This document shows positions 36,293-43,821 of a DNA stretch of 64,000 bases, piece by piece. The stretch lies in assembly GCA_044227805.1 (NCBI GenBank), contig JBGAWA010000003.1, positions 21,862 to 85,861 of the forward strand. The letters run 5' to 3'. Positions within the stretch are counted from its first letter, which is position 1. Each line of letters begins with the position of its first letter. The DNA is from JACCZZ01 sp044227805 (lineage in GTDB: Bacteria > Bacteroidota > Bacteroidia > Chitinophagales > UBA10324). The translations under genes and the position numbers were made by a program. Under the pieces are notes generated by a model, which did not search any database, was not told where the DNA came from, and saw only the letters and a program-made list of their open reading frames with translations.

Positions 36293-37147
36293 CTAAGCAT
36301 ACAGCGTGCCCGTGTTCAGCACAGGGCTTACATTTTTGTCGCCGCACAACACCACCAGTAGGTTACTGACCATGGCCGCTTTTCTTTCTTCATCGAGATG
36401 TACTATTTCTTTTTCAGAAAGCCGTGCCAATGCCATTTCCACCATGCCAACGGCGCCTTCCACAATTAACTTGCGGGCAGAAACAACGGCAGATGCTTGT
36501 TGCCGTTGTAACATGGCACCGGCAATTTCAGGGGCATACGCGAGATGACTGATACGTGCTTCGCTCACAATAATGCCTGCCTGCGACAGCCGTTCATTCA
36601 ATTCATTCACCAGCATTTCATTCACTTTGTCGCCGCCGCCACGCAGGGTAACCACGGCACTTTCGTCTTCAGAGAAGTCATACGGACAAGTGCCCGCCAG
36701 GTGACGAACAGCCGCTTCACTCTGTATGGCAACAAACTGTTCGTAGTTGTTCACTTCATACAACGCTTTAGCGGTGTCCACTACATTCCAGACTATCACG
36801 GCACCGATCTCAATCGGGTTGCCGATCTTGTCGTTCACTTTAAGTGGCTGGCCATTCAGGTTGCGTGCCCGAAGCGAAACATGCTGACGGGCGAAAAATG
36901 GGTTGGCCCAAAGCAAGCCATTTTGTTTGGTGGTGCCGGAGTACTTGCCAAAGAGCGTGAGTGCTTTTGCATCATTCGGGTTGACGATAAATATCCCTTT
37001 AAGAATGAAAACAAAGGCAAGAATAAATGGGATGGCCGGTACTGGCATTTCTTTGATCAACAGAAAGATCAATGCAGCAAGGCAAACTGACGCAACGCCT
37101 ATCATCAGGAATCCTGATATGGCGGTAAAATTTTTTTCCTGTATCAT
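36293..37147 (-). CDS. SPFH/Band 7 domain membrane protein
   Basis: 284 residues. Two N-terminal membrane segments (FLMIGVASVCLAALIFLLI and IPFILAFVFILKGIFIV) precede the SPFH domain: NPNDAKALTLFGKYSGT, KVNDKIGNPIEIGAVIVWNVVDTAKALYEVNNYEQFV and SEARISHLAYAPEIAGAMLQRQQASAVVSARKLIVEGAVGMV. SPFH proteins form membrane-associated rings linked to protease control and membrane domains. The partner is unknown. A -7 box TATCTTTG (37177-37184, minus) lies 30 bp upstream. The downstream neighbour is the small Arc-like gene. Confidence 0.88.
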   Translation of the reverse strand: MIQEKNFTAISGFLMIGVASVCLAALIFLLIKEMPVPAIPFILAFVFILKGIFIVNPNDAKALTLFGKYSGTTKQNGLLWANPFFARQHVSLRARNLNGQPLKVNDKIGNPIEIGAVIVWNVVDTAKALYEVNNYEQFVAIQSEAAVRHLAGTCPYDFSEDESAVVTLRGGGDKVNEMLVNELNERLSQAGIIVSEARISHLAYAPEIAGAMLQRQQASAVVSARKLIVEGAVGMVEMALARLSEKEIVHLDEERKAAMVSNLLVVLCGDKNVSPVLNTGTLYA

Positions 37148-37176
37148 TTTTTGTGGTTGATATTAAATTGATATCA

Positions 37177-37184
37177 CAAAGATA
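37177..37184 (-). promoter_or_regulatory. -7 box (TATCTTTG) of the SPFH gene
   Basis: Perfect TAnnTTTG on the minus strand, with a partial -33 element (TTG) about 21 bases upstream. The SPFH start codon lies about 30 bases downstream. Confidence 0.55.
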
Positions 37185-37446
37185 GCACATAAAAATATTC
37201 CTGTGCAAGCTTTTTTGAAATTTTATTTAGGATGAGGGCTCTTGCTGCAAGATGTGAGCGTGAAAGTGAAATAGGTTCTGTCATTCATAATTTCAATTGG
37301 CAGTGCAGGTCTTACACATGATCACCAGTGGTTGCGGATGGCAAAATGTTTATCTTGATGAGTAAGTGATTCGCAACAGGTAATTGCTTCCTTTCTTATC
37401 ACTACCGTTTTCTAATAGGACCTTAGCGGTAAGTTTGAATATCGGT

Positions 37447-37603
37447 GAATCCCGCATTTTGCAAAACAATGCAACGTGATTTTTAACGGTGCAGCCATGC
37501 ACAAGAGTTAAGAAACATTTTCTTTGTCTAACGAAATGAACCACCACCTGTAAATGCTCAGCGGAAGCGTTACCGGAGTGTTTAATCAATAAATCAGGGT
37601 TAC
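37447..37603 (+). repeat. Dispersed repeat, diverged copy E, directly upstream of aat
   Basis: Matches to the reference copy include CCCGCATTTTGCA at the left, AGAAACATTTTCTTT in the loop, CGGAAGCG before the right end and AAATCAGGGTTA at the right. The internal inverted repeat is largely lost. The right end lies only seven bases before the ATG of aat at 37611, so the leader of aat would consist of the element. The rest of the 463-bp gap (37148-37446) holds the SPFH promoter and nothing else recognisable. Confidence 0.6.
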
Positions 37604-37610
37604 TGATAGC

Positions 37611-38246
37611 ATGCTGTTGCTCACCAAGGATTTGTGGTTTCCCGACCCGCACCTGGCGGATGAAGATGGCCTGCTCGCCATAGGAGGCGATCTCTCCACC
37701 GCACGTTTATTGCTGGCATACGAAAGCGGCATATTCCCCTGGTTTATGCACGAAGGAATGATCTTTTGGTTTTGTCCTCCTGAGCGTATGGTCTTATTTC
37801 CGGATGAATTGCATATCAGCAAAAGCATGCAACAGTTACTTCGCTCAGACAGGTTTCACATAACAACCAATCAGGCATTTGGCAGGGTTATTCAATTATG
37901 TGCACAGGTACATGAGCGGCAGCAATCCGCTACCTGGATCAATGATGACTACATCCATGCTAACAACAGGTTACATGAAATGGGCCATGCTGTATCCATA
38001 GAGTGCTGGCAGCAGCAACAGCTGGCTGGCGGCTTATATGGCATTGCCGTTGGAAAGGTATTTTGTGGTGAAAGTATGTTCGCGCTGCAACCCAACGCTT
38101 CAAAAGCGGCATTGATTGAACTTTGCAAGAGCGGGAAATATAAGGTGATTGACTGCCAGGTGGAAACCAATCACCTGGCCAGCATGGGGGCAAGAAAGAT
38201 CAGCCGTGCTGCTTATTTAAAATTGTTGAATCAGGCACACGTCTAA
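37611..38246 (+). CDS. aat: Leucyl/phenylalanyl-tRNA-protein transferase
   Basis: 211 residues, normal for the family. Conserved parts: FPDPHLADEDGLLAIGGDLSTARLLLAYESGIFPW, then WFCPPERMVLFP, GRVIQLCAQV, TWINDDYI, GGLYGIAVGKVFCGESMF and DCQVETNHLASMGARKISRAAY. The enzyme adds Leu or Phe to N-terminal Arg or Lys of proteins, marking them for ClpAP in the N-degron pathway. Its stop overlaps that of the convergent DDAH-like gene by four bases. The promoter must lie within or upstream of the repeat copy at 37447-37603. Confidence 0.95.
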   Translation: MLLLTKDLWFPDPHLADEDGLLAIGGDLSTARLLLAYESGIFPWFMHEGMIFWFCPPERMVLFPDELHISKSMQQLLRSDRFHITTNQAFGRVIQLCAQVHERQQSATWINDDYIHANNRLHEMGHAVSIECWQQQQLAGGLYGIAVGKVFCGESMFALQPNASKAALIELCKSGKYKVIDCQVETNHLASMGARKISRAAYLKLLNQAHV

Positions 38247-39001
38247 AACCGCAACGACAAACAGGTGAGCCCGCCATCCATTTTTTCAAATTCCGACATT
38301 TCCAGTTCCCTGGGATTAAAACCTGCAAGCCGGAGCGCAGCGCTCACCTTGCCAAAACCTGCAGGCATCATCAACTGTCCGTTGATCGAAAGGCAATTGG
38401 CGGCATATAAATCTTGCTGTTCCACTACGATCACCTTGAAATTGCTGAATGTTTCCAGCACAGCCATTTCAGCAGCAGCCAGCAGGTAGTTGTTGCCGAT
38501 ATAGTTCACCAATGTTTTTAAATGCAGCGCTGTGGTCACCGGGACATGCGTACTGGAATATCCATATTGACTAAGCAATGCACTAAGTTGACGGGCGCCT
38601 TCCTCATTGGTTCGTGCAGTGAGCCCGATATAGAAATGGCGGTCCACCTGCAGCACATCACCGCCTTCGAGGGTGCCCGGCGATTGAATAAATTCAAGCT
38701 TCCGGAAGCGTTGCAAAACCTGCTGCATAGATAGTATTTCCTCCTTTCGTGATGGCGCGCCCGGATGGGTAATGATGGCAGCTTCGGGAATAATCACTGC
38801 GGTGTCTTCAACAAAACAACTGTCGGGAAACGATTCATCAGCATCCAGTACGGTTACCTCCAGGCCTGCCTCAATCAAAGCTTGTACGTACAACCGATGC
38901 TGTATCCAGGTGAGTTGGATATCGGGTTTTCCAAGATGGGCAGTTGTAATACCGTTTACATAGTTCAGGCAAGGTCTGCGGGTGATGGCATATTTAAGCA
39001 T
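38243..39001 (-). CDS. Dimethylarginine dimethylaminohydrolase-like (amidinotransferase fold)
   Basis: 252 residues. The beginning (TRRPCLNYVNGIT) and LEVTVLDADESFPDSCFVEDTAVI are typical of DDAH. The catalytic triad can be placed: Glu/Asp in FVEDTAV, H160 in TTALHLKT and C247 in DGGLTCLSLRF. DDAH hydrolyses dimethylarginine to citrulline and an amine; related hydrolases act on other guanidino compounds, so the exact substrate is not certain. It converges on aat with a four-base overlap. Confidence 0.88.
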   Translation of the reverse strand: MLKYAITRRPCLNYVNGITTAHLGKPDIQLTWIQHRLYVQALIEAGLEVTVLDADESFPDSCFVEDTAVIIPEAAIITHPGAPSRKEEILSMQQVLQRFRKLEFIQSPGTLEGGDVLQVDRHFYIGLTARTNEEGARQLSALLSQYGYSSTHVPVTTALHLKTLVNYIGNNYLLAAAEMAVLETFSNFKVIVVEQQDLYAANCLSINGQLMMPAGFGKVSAALRLAGFNPRELEMSEFEKMDGGLTCLSLRF

Positions 39002-39374
39002 GGTGGAAAGATAATTTGAAACGCGAATATTATGAATTCATTTACAGCCATAAGAACGCTGCCTGTTCATTCATCCTTCATACACTTCCAGCTAAAAGCA
39101 GCCTTGTATGTTGAGCGTATAGCAAAAATTATTGCTCCAATAAGCCGGGAAACAATTGCGCCAAAACCTGTATCAGGCTCATTAAAAATTAAGTTAAACC
39201 GGTAAAGCAAAAGCACAGTAGTTGGATATTGCTTTATATTTGCCCGGATACCCTGATGTTGTAAGAAACATAATGCATCCTGCACCGTAACAGACAGCCG
39301 GCCTGATCGAATGGCATCCGTTCAATTTTCAAAAAGATAAATTTCTCAATACCTTATCACTTAAATTGATTTGC
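39002..39374. other. Intergenic region before the MopE-repeat gene
   Basis: 373 bp between divergent genes. A perfect -7 box TATATTTG on the plus strand at 39235-39242 is the only clear signal; if used by the downstream gene it would give a leader of about 130 bases. No -33 TTTG at the right distance and no small gene were found. Confidence 0.35.
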
Positions 39375-42173
39375 ATGTTGAATTCTTTTACTCCTTATCT
39401 CCACTGCTTCATCCATCACCGCACGCAGCGCATTGGCAATTACCTTAAATCGCTGCCGGTGTTTTGTGCTGTGTTTCTACTGTCTGTTTCTACCCTTCCG
39501 GGTCAAAATGTGCCGGTAAAGGAATGGGATAAAAGTTTTGGCGGCACCAAGACCGATGAAATGTACACCATCCTACAAACCAATGATGGCGGGTACCTGC
39601 TTGGCGGTGATTCAGATTCACCCGTGAGCGGACAAAAATCACAAGGCAGCCAGGGTTACAGTGATTACTGGATTGTGAAGACGGATGCACTTGGCAACAA
39701 GCAATGGGACAAGCGTTTTGGCGGTAATTCAAAAGAAGAATTATTCACTGTTCTGCAAATGCCTGACAGCGGTTACCTGCTGGGAGGATGGTCGATGTCG
39801 AATGTAAATGGTGATCAGACTCAAACCAGCCGGGGCGGCAGCGATTACTGGATCATCAGGACAGATAAGAGTGGAAATAAACTCTGGGATAAACGGTATG
39901 GCGGACCCGGTGATGATGAGTTGCGTTCCATGACAACCACCGCCGATGGAGGATTCATTTTCGCAGGCGAATCAACATCCGGTATTGGCGGAGAAAAATC
40001 ACAGAGTAACCACGGTGAGTTTGATGTGTGGGTGGTGAAAACGGATGTTAACGGAAACATGCAATGGAATGCATCCTATGGCGGACAACTGGATGACCGC
40101 CTGAATGCCATTCAGCAAACCGCTGATGGCGGATATATCATCGGTGCCTGGACAATTTCCCCTGTTGGCTTTGATGTTACCCAACCCGGAAGAGGATCGT
40201 CAGACATGTGGCTGATCAAGACCGATGGCAATGGTGTGAAACAGTGGGATGGCCGCTATGGTGGTAATGACAATGAGTATTTATATGCGCTTGATCAGAC
40301 GAATGATGGCGGTTTTATACTGGCAGGATATACACGCTCTAATGTTAATGGTGAAGTTTCCGTTCCCGGGAAAGGCGGCTTTGATTTTTGGATCGTGAAA
40401 ACAAATGGCAATGGTGTTAAACTGTGGGATAAACGATATGGTGGACATCTTGATGAAAAAGGAAAATCCATATTCCAAACCAGTGACGGTGGGTTTATTA
40501 TGGGAGGATGGTCTGAATCTTTGATCAGCGGTGACAAGTCGGAGGATACCCAGGGAGCAACTGATTATTGGCTGGTGAGAATGGATGATAGCGGAAATAA
40601 ACTTTGGGATCTTGATTTTGGCGCATCCAATGAAGAACGGCTCCATGATGTTCCGCAAACCAGTGATGGTGGATTTATTATTGGTGGCCATTCATATTCC
40701 GGAAAGAACGGCGATAAGTCTCAGGCTAATAATGGTATTGATGATTACTGGATAGTAAAACTTTCCGCAGGAGCCAACAACGAAATCTTTTATGCTGATG
40801 CCGACAGTGATGGCTTTGGTGATGCAGCAGTGGACACTTTCGCATTGACAGCGCCGCAGGGTTATACTACTAACAACACCGATTGTAATGATGCTAATGC
40901 CGCCATCAATCCCAATGCTCCCGAAATATGCAATGCCGGCATTGATGATAATTGCAATGGATTGGATGATGACGGAGATCCTGCGGTAACAGGACAAGCC
41001 AGTTATTATACCGACAATGATCTTGATTTTTATGGAACCGGCGCTGAAATACATGCCTGTATCCAGCCTCCAGGCACTGCTTTACTGGATAAAGATTGTA
41101 ACGATAACGACTCATCCATTCATCCTGGTGCAGGTGAAATTTGTAATGCCAATGTGGACGATAACTGCGATGGACTGGCTGACGATGCTGATCCGGCTGT
41201 TACAGGTCAGGGAACCTATTATACTGATAATGATCTTGACACCTATGGGACGGGTCTTGCAATCATAGCCTGTATTCAACCCGCATCTTCATCATTGTCT
41301 GCAGGGGATTGTGATGACAGCAATGCGTCGGTGAACCCTGGCGCATATGATCAGTGCAACGGTATCGATGACAACTGCAATTTTATCACCGATGAAAATC
41401 CGTTGCCCATTCCCGTTGTAACTCCTTCAGGAACTGTCATTGCCTGCACCGGAGCTAATGTTTTGCTCACCACAACCTTCGATCCTGCTTTAAGTTATCA
41501 GTGGTACAAAGCCAATACCTTGCAGACAGGAGCAACAAATAACACCTATTCTACAACTAAAGCCGGCAGCTTCCTCGTGAAAGTGAGTACCGCTCCCGGC
41601 TGCCAGGCTACATCGGCAACCACGGTCATCAGTCGTATTGATAAGCCGCTTGCGGAAATTACTCCACTGGGTAATCTTGATATTTGCGGAACAGGGTCGG
41701 TTGACCTGCAGGCTAATCTCGGCGCATCGCTTCAGTACCAATGGAAAAAAGGCAGCAGTTTACTCGCCGGCGCCACCAATAGTATTTACACGGCCACCTC
41801 CAAGGGCAGTTATCGCGTGGTCGTTACTAATGAAGGAGGCTGTGTTAAAACATCCACGATCACCACCGTGACTACATCCTGTAAGGAATCCGTATGGAAT
41901 GATAATATTGATAAAGGAATGCTCTCCATCTATCCTAATCCTGCCAGCAGCCACCTGGTGATAGATGCCAGGTTCGGACAATTGAATGCGGAGGAAGCAA
42001 CCGTTGAACTGACTGACATGACGGGCCGCAAGGTGCAGTCGGAAAGGGTGATGGCAGCAGACGGCAAGCTGCAATTTGATCTTATGTTCAACTCCAACAT
42101 CCTGCCGGGCACTTACTTCTTAAAGGTTCAGTTGACGGATGAATTGCTCGTGAAGATGGTGGTAGTGCAATAG
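39375..42173 (+). CDS. Large secreted repeat protein with MopE motifs and T9SS tail
   Basis: About 932 residues from ATG at 39375. After a hydrophobic signal region (VFCAVFLLSVSTLPGQN) come seven or eight tandem repeats of about 60 residues with the core DYWIVKTDALGNKQWDKRFGG, likely a propeller. Then three MopE-like metal-binding motifs follow (DCNDANAAINPNAPEICN...DDNCNGLDDD and two relatives), two Ig-like domains (LSYQWYKANTLQTGATNNTYST; LQYQWKKGSSLLAGATNSIYT) and a T9SS sorting domain (LSIYPNPASSHLVID, GTYFLKVQL). MopE motifs bind copper or calcium in other proteins. It is probably a surface or released protein of unknown function. Confidence 0.87.
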   Translation: MLNSFTPYLHCFIHHRTQRIGNYLKSLPVFCAVFLLSVSTLPGQNVPVKEWDKSFGGTKTDEMYTILQTNDGGYLLGGDSDSPVSGQKSQGSQGYSDYWIVKTDALGNKQWDKRFGGNSKEELFTVLQMPDSGYLLGGWSMSNVNGDQTQTSRGGSDYWIIRTDKSGNKLWDKRYGGPGDDELRSMTTTADGGFIFAGESTSGIGGEKSQSNHGEFDVWVVKTDVNGNMQWNASYGGQLDDRLNAIQQTADGGYIIGAWTISPVGFDVTQPGRGSSDMWLIKTDGNGVKQWDGRYGGNDNEYLYALDQTNDGGFILAGYTRSNVNGEVSVPGKGGFDFWIVKTNGNGVKLWDKRYGGHLDEKGKSIFQTSDGGFIMGGWSESLISGDKSEDTQGATDYWLVRMDDSGNKLWDLDFGASNEERLHDVPQTSDGGFIIGGHSYSGKNGDKSQANNGIDDYWIVKLSAGANNEIFYADADSDGFGDAAVDTFALTAPQGYTTNNTDCNDANAAINPNAPEICNAGIDDNCNGLDDDGDPAVTGQASYYTDNDLDFYGTGAEIHACIQPPGTALLDKDCNDNDSSIHPGAGEICNANVDDNCDGLADDADPAVTGQGTYYTDNDLDTYGTGLAIIACIQPASSSLSAGDCDDSNASVNPGAYDQCNGIDDNCNFITDENPLPIPVVTPSGTVIACTGANVLLTTTFDPALSYQWYKANTLQTGATNNTYSTTKAGSFLVKVSTAPGCQATSATTVISRIDKPLAEITPLGNLDICGTGSVDLQANLGASLQYQWKKGSSLLAGATNSIYTATSKGSYRVVVTNEGGCVKTSTITTVTTSCKESVWNDNIDKGMLSIYPNPASSHLVIDARFGQLNAEEATVELTDMTGRKVQSERVMAADGKLQFDLMFNSNILPGTYFLKVQLTDELLVKMVVVQ

Positions 42174-42208
42174 TGAATCATTTGTTACACGAAATCCTTG
42201 GTGCATCA

Positions 42209-42727
42209 TCACCGCAATTCGTCTCTCTCTTTTTTCACGGAGCGCATCATTTCTGAAAAGCTTTGTTTACGTACAAATGCATTGATAGCCTGTGCAATGC
42301 GTTTCGCTTTTGTGGGTGCCGTCCTGGCTTCTTCCACCCATTTAGAATAGTAGTTGCGGTGTGACGGAGGCAAAGTGTTGAAGTAAGACAATGCATCCGG
42401 TTCATCAGCGAGACAGCTTAGAAGGGCGGGCGAAAGGCGCAATGGTTTTGCATCTTCTTCTAATTGCACCTTCAGTTGCTCCCCTTTGCGAACGCCCAAT
42501 TGTTTACGGAGCGTGCTGTTTAATGGAAGAATAAAATCACCGTTGCCCATCGGCAACAATGCTTTTTGTTTGATGGCTTGTCCATTCAATTGCCCTTTTA
42601 CACGGAAGGATTTCTTATTACCGGCTTTGATTTTATCAGCCACTACGGTGGGGATAACTATATAAGTCCAGCCGGTTTTTTCGCCCTGCTGATCAAACTT
42701 TAATATGATGGCATTGAATTGAATCAT
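42209..42727 (-). CDS. DUF1905 / YdeI-like protein
   Basis: 172 residues. The N-terminal half matches the DUF1905 pattern (FNAIILKFDQQGEKTGWTYIVIP, FRVKGQLNGQ, ALLPMGNGDFILPLNSTLRKQLGVRKGEQLKV). The C-terminal half is a YdeI/OmpD-associated helical region (YFNTLPPSHRNYYSKWVEEARTAPTKAKRIAQAI). Both are common in Bacteroidota as a fused protein with no established biochemical role. It is transcribed away from the sulfotransferase gene. Confidence 0.8.
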   Translation of the reverse strand: MIQFNAIILKFDQQGEKTGWTYIVIPTVVADKIKAGNKKSFRVKGQLNGQAIKQKALLPMGNGDFILPLNSTLRKQLGVRKGEQLKVQLEEDAKPLRLSPALLSCLADEPDALSYFNTLPPSHRNYYSKWVEEARTAPTKAKRIAQAINAFVRKQSFSEMMRSVKKERDELR

Positions 42728-42785
42728 AAGCTGAAGCAGTTGTAAATTTTAGCATTTGATGTGAATCAAGCAAGTGGTAGTGAGG

Positions 42786-42813
42786 CGCTTTTTTTCAATT
42801 GAAATATCCGGGG
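42786..42813. repeat. Degenerate solo terminal hairpin of the dispersed repeat
   Basis: The sequence TTTTTTTCAATTGAAATATCCGGGGT is close to the right end of the dispersed element and folds as a short hairpin (TTTCAATTGAAA). It lies in the divergent gap between the YdeI-like gene and the sulfotransferase gene. Confidence 0.4.
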
Positions 42814-42989
42814 TGAAGGACCGAGGTGACAAAATGAATGAGTTGCCGGCCAGCTTCAAACCGTATCAGCCACATTTGCAAGCATTGCGGTCACTAACTT
42901 GTACCCTTTTATGATGAAAAAAACAACCGATCAATGCAACATAGACACAACATAATTTATTATTTTGTGATGTAATAAATTTTTAGATC

Positions 42990-43643
42990 ATGGCACTGAA
43001 AATCATTGGCACCGGACTTGGGCGCACCGGAACCCATTCACTGAAACTGGCGCTCGAAGAACTTGGATTTACAAAGTGTTATCACATGGAAACGCTTTTG
43101 CAACACCCGGCTGACATTGTACATTGGGAAGCGGCCATGGCTGGTCAGCCGGTGGACTGGGATTCTTTGTTTTCAGGATACACGGCGGCAGTTGATATAC
43201 CGACATTCATTTATTACAAAGAGCTGATGCAAAAGTATCCGGACGCGAAGATCATTCACACTACCCGCGATGCGGAGAGCTGGTATAAGAGTTTTGGCGA
43301 TACAATCATCCGTCAATCGAAACCTTCTATCGGGAAAATCTTAAGCATGAGCGTACGACTGCCTTTCTCTGCCAAACTGCGCGGGCAGCTCCGTGTGTTT
43401 AAGTTTGCAGGCGCTTTTATGAAATCTTTTTTACCGGATGGCTTTCATAACAAAGAAAAAACCATCGCGGCTTTTCATGAATGGAACAGGCAGGTGTTGG
43501 CCAACATACCCAAAGAAAAAATATTGGTGTTTGATGCAAAGCAGGGTTGGGATCCTCTTTGCCGTTTTTTGAATGTGCCGGTTCCATCAGTTCCTTTCCC
43601 GCATTCCAATACCACGAATGAATTTAACAGCAGAAAGTTTTGA
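42990..43643 (+). CDS. Sulfotransferase family protein
   Basis: 217 residues. The PAPS 5'-phosphosulfate loop GLGRTGTHSLKLAL is at residues 8-21. The 3'-phosphate region follows as KYPDAKIIHTTRDAESWYKSF. FHEWNRQVLANIPKEKILVFDAKQGWDPLCRFLNVP is the typical C-terminal pattern of small sulfotransferases (Sulfotransfer_4 type). It would transfer sulfate from PAPS to an unknown acceptor in the cytoplasm or at the membrane. A solo repeat hairpin lies 43 bp after the stop. Confidence 0.88.
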   Translation: MALKIIGTGLGRTGTHSLKLALEELGFTKCYHMETLLQHPADIVHWEAAMAGQPVDWDSLFSGYTAAVDIPTFIYYKELMQKYPDAKIIHTTRDAESWYKSFGDTIIRQSKPSIGKILSMSVRLPFSAKLRGQLRVFKFAGAFMKSFLPDGFHNKEKTIAAFHEWNRQVLANIPKEKILVFDAKQGWDPLCRFLNVPVPSVPFPHSNTTNEFNSRKF

Positions 43644-43686
43644 CACGACCGTATCATGTAATTACTGCATGAACCTGTTTTTGTTA

Positions 43687-43718
43687 AACCCGGATTTTTC
43701 CATTGAAAAATCCGGGTT
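43687..43718. terminator. Solo hairpin of the dispersed repeat, probable bidirectional terminator
   Basis: Two perfect 14-base arms AACCCGGATTTTTC and GAAAAATCCGGGTT flank a four-base loop CATT. The arms match the terminal hairpin of the dispersed element. It lies between the convergent sulfotransferase gene and the FG-GAP gene, so it could stop transcription from both sides, although no long T-run follows. Confidence 0.6.
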
Positions 43719-43821
43719 AATTATCCTTATTACAGAAGGTGGTATCTCCGGATGCCTGTACAAAGTTTGAGTACTGATACCGGCGTTCCTGTAGCTTCAA
43801 CTGGATTTTATTGCCAACATC

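Noticed and set aside
39067..39285. 72-codon minus-strand frame in the gap before the MopE-repeat gene
   Set aside because: No ribosome-binding or family signal; hydrophobic tail appears accidental.
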